27,761 nt of DNA, taken from JBHIBC01 sp046758905 (GTDB lineage Bacteria; Acidobacteriota; Polarisedimenticolia; Gp22-AA2). How positions within the stretch are numbered: position 1 is the stretch's first letter; the number at the start of each line of letters is the position of its first letter. A model generated the notes under the pieces. That model was not told where the DNA came from and did no database searches. It was given only the letters and a program-made list of their open reading frames with translations. Position numbers and translations under genes: made by a program. Below are positions 24,939-27,761 of the stretch, piece after piece. The stretch lies in assembly GCA_046758905.1 (NCBI GenBank), contig JBHIBC010000039.1, forward strand, positions 1 through 27,761, written 5' to 3'.

Positions 24939-26121
24939 GGAGCCTCTCGAGGATCTCGGCATGGCGCGCCAGCTCGGCCTCCGCCTCGGCGCGGCGGCCG
25001 AGCCTCAGCAGCGCCTGAGCGAGCTGGTAGTGCGCTTTGGGGTTCATGGGGTCGAGGCTCAGCGAGCGCCGGAGGTTCTCCACGGCTTCCTCGAGCTTCC
25101 CCCGGGCGGAGAGGATGGAGGCGATGTAGAACCACGGGTAGGGATCGGTCGGCGCGAGGCGGTTGGCCTCGCGAAAGGCGGCCATGGCCTCCTCCTCGCG
25201 GTTGAGCCGGAGATAGGCCTTGCCGATCTTAAGATGCGCCCCGGCATGCTCGGGGTCGATCTCGAGGGCCCGCTCGAGGGCGTCGATCGCGGCCTCGTAG
25301 TCGATGCGGTCCTCCGCCTGTCGCGAGATCTCGATGAACAGGCCGACCTCGCGGACGCCGTCCCGCAGCGCTGTCTCGAGGAGGCGCCGCGACTCGTCGG
25401 GGTGCCCGTAGTTGTACAGCGCGCGGGCGTGATCGACCAGCAGGTCGACGTCGGACGGGTCGAGCTCCAGGGCGCGCCGCTGCAGGTCCAGCCCCTCCTC
25501 CTGGCGCAGCTGCTTGAAGCGGATCTCCGCGAGGGCGCGGTGGGCGCGCGGCGAGCCGGGCGCCGCCGCCACGGCCCTCTCCAGCCTATCGGCGGACGCC
25601 GCGATCCGGCCGGCCCGCATGTAGAACAGGCCGAGATCGATCAGGGTCTCGGCGTCGTCCGGGTTGACCGCCAGCTCCCGCTCGTACTGGTTGACGGCCG
25701 TCTGCAGCCGCCCGGCCCGCGCGTGGATCTGGGCCATGAGACGGTGGGCGCCGGCGCGGGAGGGGTCGGAGCCGACCACCCGGCGCAGCTCGTCGAGGGC
25801 CTCCTCGTCCCGGCCCAGGGAGACGAGGATGCGCCCGCGCAGCAGGCGGGCGTCGGCGGCGATCGGATCGGCCTCGATGGCGGCGCCCGCGGCCTCCAGC
25901 GCGGCGGTCGGCCTGCGCGCCTCGTGCCACGCGAGCGCGAGCTCGTAGTGGACCGCGTAGTCGCCGGGCCGCCGGCCCGCCAGGTCGGCGAGGATCGCGG
26001 CCGCCCGCGCGGGCTCGCCCCGGGCGCGCAGCTCGCGCGCCCGCTCGAGTCGCTCCTGGGGGTCGGCCGGAGCGCACCCTGCGAGCAGCAGGGCGGCGAT
26101 GACCATCAGCGTCGCCAGCAT
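24901..26121 (-). CDS. TPR-repeat lipoprotein
   Basis: 406 residues. Lipoprotein signal peptide ending LLLAGC (lipid cysteine C16). The mature protein is a continuous array of about ten tetratricopeptide repeats (for example AHLKIGKAYLRLNREEEAMAAFREANRLAPTD and AHYQLAQALLRLGRRAEAEAELARH), a scaffold for protein-protein contacts on the outer side of a membrane. It is followed with overlap by the CRTAC1-type propeller; such pairs recur in bacteria rich in CRTAC1 proteins, so the TPR protein may help display or recruit the propeller. Only 28 bases separate the start from the csp terminator, and no separate promoter is apparent. Confidence 0.92.
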   Translation of the reverse strand: MLATLMVIAALLLAGCAPADPQERLERARELRARGEPARAAAILADLAGRRPGDYAVHYELALAWHEARRPTAALEAAGAAIEADPIAADARLLRGRILVSLGRDEEALDELRRVVGSDPSRAGAHRLMAQIHARAGRLQTAVNQYERELAVNPDDAETLIDLGLFYMRAGRIAASADRLERAVAAAPGSPRAHRALAEIRFKQLRQEEGLDLQRRALELDPSDVDLLVDHARALYNYGHPDESRRLLETALRDGVREVGLFIEISRQAEDRIDYEAAIDALERALEIDPEHAGAHLKIGKAYLRLNREEEAMAAFREANRLAPTDPYPWFYIASILSARGKLEEAVENLRRSLSLDPMNPKAHYQLAQALLRLGRRAEAEAELARHAEILERLRAKKQPGVASMD

Positions 26122-26149
26122 CTCTGTCCCACGGGAACGACAGCATACA

Positions 26150-26180
26150 CAAAAACCCCCGGGGCATCAGCCCCGGGGGT
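26150..26180 (-). terminator. Intrinsic terminator of the cold-shock gene
   Basis: An 11-bp perfect inverted repeat (26155-26165 with 26170-26180) around a 4-base loop. On the minus strand it is followed by a run of U residues (A-tract at 26151-26155). It lies 32 bases after the csp stop. Confidence 0.92.
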
Positions 26181-26211
26181 CGGAACGCGCCTCGCGTCTC
26201 GTCGGGAGGGG

Positions 26212-26412
26212 TCAGACCTTCAGCACGTTCGCCGCCTGCAGCCCCTTGGGGCCTTGGGTGATCTCGAATTCGACCGACTGGCCCTCCTCGAGGGTCTTGT
26301 AGCCTTCACCCTGGATCGCGGAAAAGTGAACGAAGATGTCGGTCCCGTCCTCCTGCTGAATGAAACCGTACCCCTTGCTGTTATTGAACCACTTCACCTT
26401 GCCTGTTGCCAC
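26212..26412 (-). CDS. Cold-shock protein, CspA family
   Basis: 66-residue single cold-shock domain starting MATGKVKWFNNSKGYGFI, with RNP1 KGYGFI, RNP2 DIFVHFSAI and the terminal GLQAANVLKV. It binds single-stranded RNA/DNA as an RNA chaperone or antiterminator. The GTG at 26412 begins the conserved domain, and AAGGAGG lies about 11 bases upstream, slightly far. A longer frame to 26511 would add low-complexity residues that include the leader hairpin, and is rejected. The gene is monocistronic or followed by read-through into the TPR gene. Its best promoter (26588-26616) puts a terminator-like hairpin inside the 5' leader. Confidence 0.97.
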   Translation of the reverse strand: MATGKVKWFNNSKGYGFIQQEDGTDIFVHFSAIQGEGYKTLEEGQSVEFEITQGPKGLQAANVLKV

Positions 26413-26442
26413 TGGGGGGAACCCCTCCTTTCCTTGACTGCC

Positions 26443-26467
26443 GCGCCGGCCTCCGGGGAGGCGGCGC
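26443..26467 (-). promoter_or_regulatory. GC-rich leader hairpin just upstream of the csp ribosome binding site
   Basis: A 10-bp stem with one bulge (26443-26447 and 26449-26453 with 26458-26467) and a 4-base loop. On the minus strand it lies about 15 bases ahead of the AAGGAGG site. It could affect ribosome access or mRNA stability. Confidence 0.5.
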
Positions 26468-26498
26468 TGCCCGCTGCGCGGGTCTTTCCAAACGGAAC

Positions 26499-26532
26499 AA
26501 AAAAACCACAAAAGCGAGTCCGCTCTTGTGGT
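26499..26532 (-). terminator. Intrinsic terminator-like hairpin between the HAMP gene and csp (possible csp leader attenuator)
   Basis: Two 12-base arms (26505-26516 and 26521-26532) pair with a single mismatch (G-U on the minus-strand RNA) around a 4-base loop. On the minus strand they are followed by seven U residues. It is either the terminator of the upstream HAMP-type gene, or an attenuator in the csp leader, since the strongest csp promoter lies upstream of it. Confidence 0.88.
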
Positions 26533-26587
26533 GTCAGTACTTCTCCGGCATTCAAAAACCTTCGACGCTCAACCTGAAACGCGGGGA

Positions 26588-26616
26588 AGTGTACGACCGG
26601 GCAGCGGGGTTGTCAA
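26588..26616 (-). promoter_or_regulatory. Sigma70 promoter, probably for csp
   Basis: On the minus strand a perfect TTGACA directly follows the stop codon of the HAMP-type gene, then a 17-bp spacer and TACACT (4 of 6). Predicted start near 26581 gives a csp leader of about 169 nt. Confidence 0.62.
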
Positions 26617-27339
26617 TCAGATTCTCCGCGCATGCGAGCCGTTCCGGGAGGAGCGGAGCAGCTCTTCCCTGCGCTCCCTGAGGGCGCGCGCGTCGCCGGC
26701 GGCGCGGCGCAGCAGCAGGGACGCTCCCTCGCGGTTGCCCGACTCGAGCTCGCGACCGGCGAGCCCGATCTGCTCCTCCAGCGCCCGCAGGGTCCGCAGA
26801 TCGCCGTCGAGTCGCGCGCGCAGCGACCGCGCCGCGGCGTTGAACGCCTCCTCCATCTCCTTGAAGTTGTCGTGCTTCCTGAGGGTCAGCGCGGCGCCCC
26901 ACAGGCCCGTCTCGATCTCCCGCAGGCCGCGCGTCACCTTGTAGATCACTCCCGCGGTCTTGTGGGTCTCGAGGATCTCGATCACGAACACCGCCGCGAC
27001 CAGGACGATCCCCGCGGCCACCAGCAGGAGGATCGTGCGGCCGTCCGCCCCCGTCCCGAACCGGGCCGGGCCGGGACCGTCCCGCCAGAGCGGTCGCGCG
27101 CGGTCGCCGGCGAGCAGGTGGAACAGCGCGGCCGCGAGCCCCAGCAGCAGGGTCACCCCCAGCGCCGCCGCGAGCGCGGTGCGGACCTGATACCCCGGGT
27201 CGACGATGAGGTTCCGGCGCCTGCCGAAAAACCGCCCCAGCCGGGGAGCGCCCCCGCCCGCCGCCCCGCGGGAGAGATCGGCGCCCGCCGCCGGGGCCCG
27301 CGCGGGGCCGGCGCCGGTTCGGCGAGGGGCGGCATCCAT
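26617..27339 (-). CDS. Two-TM membrane protein with a HAMP-like helical region
   Basis: 240 residues. A basic N-terminal segment (RLGRFFGRRRNLIVDPGYQVR) is followed by two transmembrane helices (about 52-75 and 102-122) separated by a short loop. A HAMP-like stretch follows (ETHKTAGVIYKVTRGLREIETG...LRKHDNFKEMEEAFNAAARSLR) and then a coiled coil. The layout resembles the input half of a chemoreceptor or sensor kinase, but no signalling output domain follows. The ATG at 27339 has GGAG six bases upstream. In-frame ATGs at 27369 and 27408 lie at or upstream of the predicted transcription start, so they are unlikely. It may act as a signalling adaptor or structural coiled coil; this is inference. 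Confidence 0.8.
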   Translation of the reverse strand: MDAAPRRTGAGPARAPAAGADLSRGAAGGGAPRLGRFFGRRRNLIVDPGYQVRTALAAALGVTLLLGLAAALFHLLAGDRARPLWRDGPGPARFGTGADGRTILLLVAAGIVLVAAVFVIEILETHKTAGVIYKVTRGLREIETGLWGAALTLRKHDNFKEMEEAFNAAARSLRARLDGDLRTLRALEEQIGLAGRELESGNREGASLLLRRAAGDARALRERREELLRSSRNGSHARRI

Positions 27340-27379
27340 GCTCTCTCCGGTCGGGGCGGTGAGGATCATCCCGCGCCCG

Positions 27380-27408
27380 AATATAGGGCGGCGCCGCGGC
27401 GCTGTCAA
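27380..27408 (-). promoter_or_regulatory. Strong sigma70 promoter for the HAMP-like membrane protein
   Basis: On the minus strand perfect TTGACA, 17-bp spacer and TATATT (5 of 6). Predicted start near 27373 leaves a leader of about 34 nt to the ATG at 27339. Confidence 0.72.
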
Positions 27409-27445
27409 TTAACTCCAATCGCCGCAAGGATATGCACGCTCCAGC

Positions 27446-27475
27446 TTAACCGGACGCCGGGAATTCTGTTACAGT
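27446..27475 (+). promoter_or_regulatory. Weak sigma70-like promoter for the terminal peptidase gene
   Basis: TTAACC (27446-27451) and TACAGT (27470-27475) with an 18-bp spacer, each 4 of 6 to consensus, about 42 bases before the ATG at 27518. Confidence 0.3.
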
Positions 27476-27517
27476 CCTGGGCCGGACCCGGGGGGATGGG
27501 AGGAGGCAGAGAAGACG

Positions 27518-27761
27518 ATGAGATCCGCCGCGCTGTCGTTACTGACCGCCCCGGCGCTGCTCCTGGCCCTCGCGGCCGGGATCGCGGGGGCCGCCACGAG
27601 GCCGAGGGACGAGCGGGACATCCGCAACCGCCTCGACGCCTACGCCCCGGTCGACCTTGAGGTCGACCTATCGGCGCTCGACTCCGGCGAGCGGCGGGCC
27701 GTCTCGCACCTGGTCGAGGCGGTCGACGATCGTTCCCGAGTTCGTCGGCCACACTTTCGCC
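27518..27761 (+). CDS. N-terminus of an exported protein, possibly an M49 (dipeptidyl-peptidase III)-type zinc hydrolase; broken at the window end
   Basis: The frame opens with a signal peptide (MRSAALSLLTAPALLLALAAG...GAA). The following YAPVDLEVDLSALDSGERRAVSHLVEA resembles the N-terminal start of bacterial M49-type Zn-dependent hydrolases (YAP...LxxDLSxLSxxER...LIEAA). An AGGAGG-like site precedes the ATG. From about 27723 the peptide in this frame (DDRSRVRRPHFR) stops looking like the family, because the DNA there encodes ribosomal protein S19 in another frame. The real gene therefore presumably continues on another contig. The family call is tentative. Confidence 0.5.
   Translation, partial: MRSAALSLLTAPALLLALAAGIAGAATRPRDERDIRNRLDAYAPVDLEVDLSALDSGERRAVSHLVEAVDDRSRVRRPHFR
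27708..27761 (+). pseudogene. rpsS: Fragment of ribosomal protein S19 (rpsS) joined at the window end
   Basis: Read in the frame starting at 27708, the last 54 bases encode TWSRRSTIVPEFVGHTFA, the highly conserved central segment of S19 (residues roughly 33-50). No S19 start, no S10-operon neighbour and no open frame for S19 exists upstream. The first ~14 bases are also readable as the HLVEA part of the peptidase frame, so the two sequences meet across a short shared stretch. An assembly join is the simplest explanation; a genuine rearranged fragment is less likely. Confidence 0.8.

Noticed and set aside
26422..26431. Palindrome between the csp Shine-Dalgarno sequence and start as an RNA switch
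   Set aside because: GGGGTTCCCC would form only about three base pairs around a tetraloop, too weak to claim alone.

Overview
This window is about 27.8 kb of high-GC bacterial chromosome, densely packed with genes. Coding thirds are strongly G/C. The sequence could be a whole contig: the left edge lies just before a start codon and the right edge ends in what looks like an assembly chimera. CRTAC1/ASPIC-UnbV proteins, TPR lipoproteins, multihaem cytochromes, a bacterial GH15 enzyme and many GTG starts would fit an Acidobacteriota-like or related soil/subsurface bacterium. That placement is inference, because no marker gene is present in full. Protein families are recognised from remembered motifs; no database search was possible.

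Region 1 (1-10.6 kb, all + strand): a NarL/FixJ response regulator is followed by a long leader and a polyamine-type catabolic cluster. The cluster holds two overlapping PatA-like class III aminotransferases, an aldehyde dehydrogenase and a GabT-like aminotransferase. Together they could take putrescine (or cadaverine) through the amino-aldehyde and GABA (or 5-aminovalerate) to the semialdehyde. Next come FabI enoyl-ACP reductase, an ABC ATPase/permease pair and an unknown exported protein.

Region 2 (10.6-17 kb): a minus-strand set reads cyclophilin, dCMP deaminase, GH15 glycosidase. A divergent stand-alone PD-(D/E)XK nuclease with an Fe-S-type Cys4 pattern converges on a second minus-strand set: a minimal metallopeptidase, an exported helical protein and a three-BON-domain protein.

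Region 3 (17-23.1 kb): a HAD hydrolase converges on a minus-strand pair made of a lipoprotein with two thioredoxin-like domains and eight haem motifs, followed by a YtcJ-like amidohydrolase. Divergent from these are a LOG/TIGR00725-type protein and a small exported protein.

Region 4 (23.1-27.8 kb): a TPR lipoprotein and a CRTAC1-type FG-GAP protein, a cold-shock gene, a HAMP-type membrane protein, and the start of an exported M49-like peptidase. The last ~55 bases of that peptidase switch into ribosomal protein S19 coding sequence.

The most notable signals are: (i) the csp gene, whose best promoter lies upstream of a terminator-like hairpin, implying leader attenuation; (ii) the TlpA-TlpA-octahaem fusion, in which two tetrahaem modules keep identical haem spacing and the first thioredoxin domain has lost its CxxC; and (iii) the chimeric right end.
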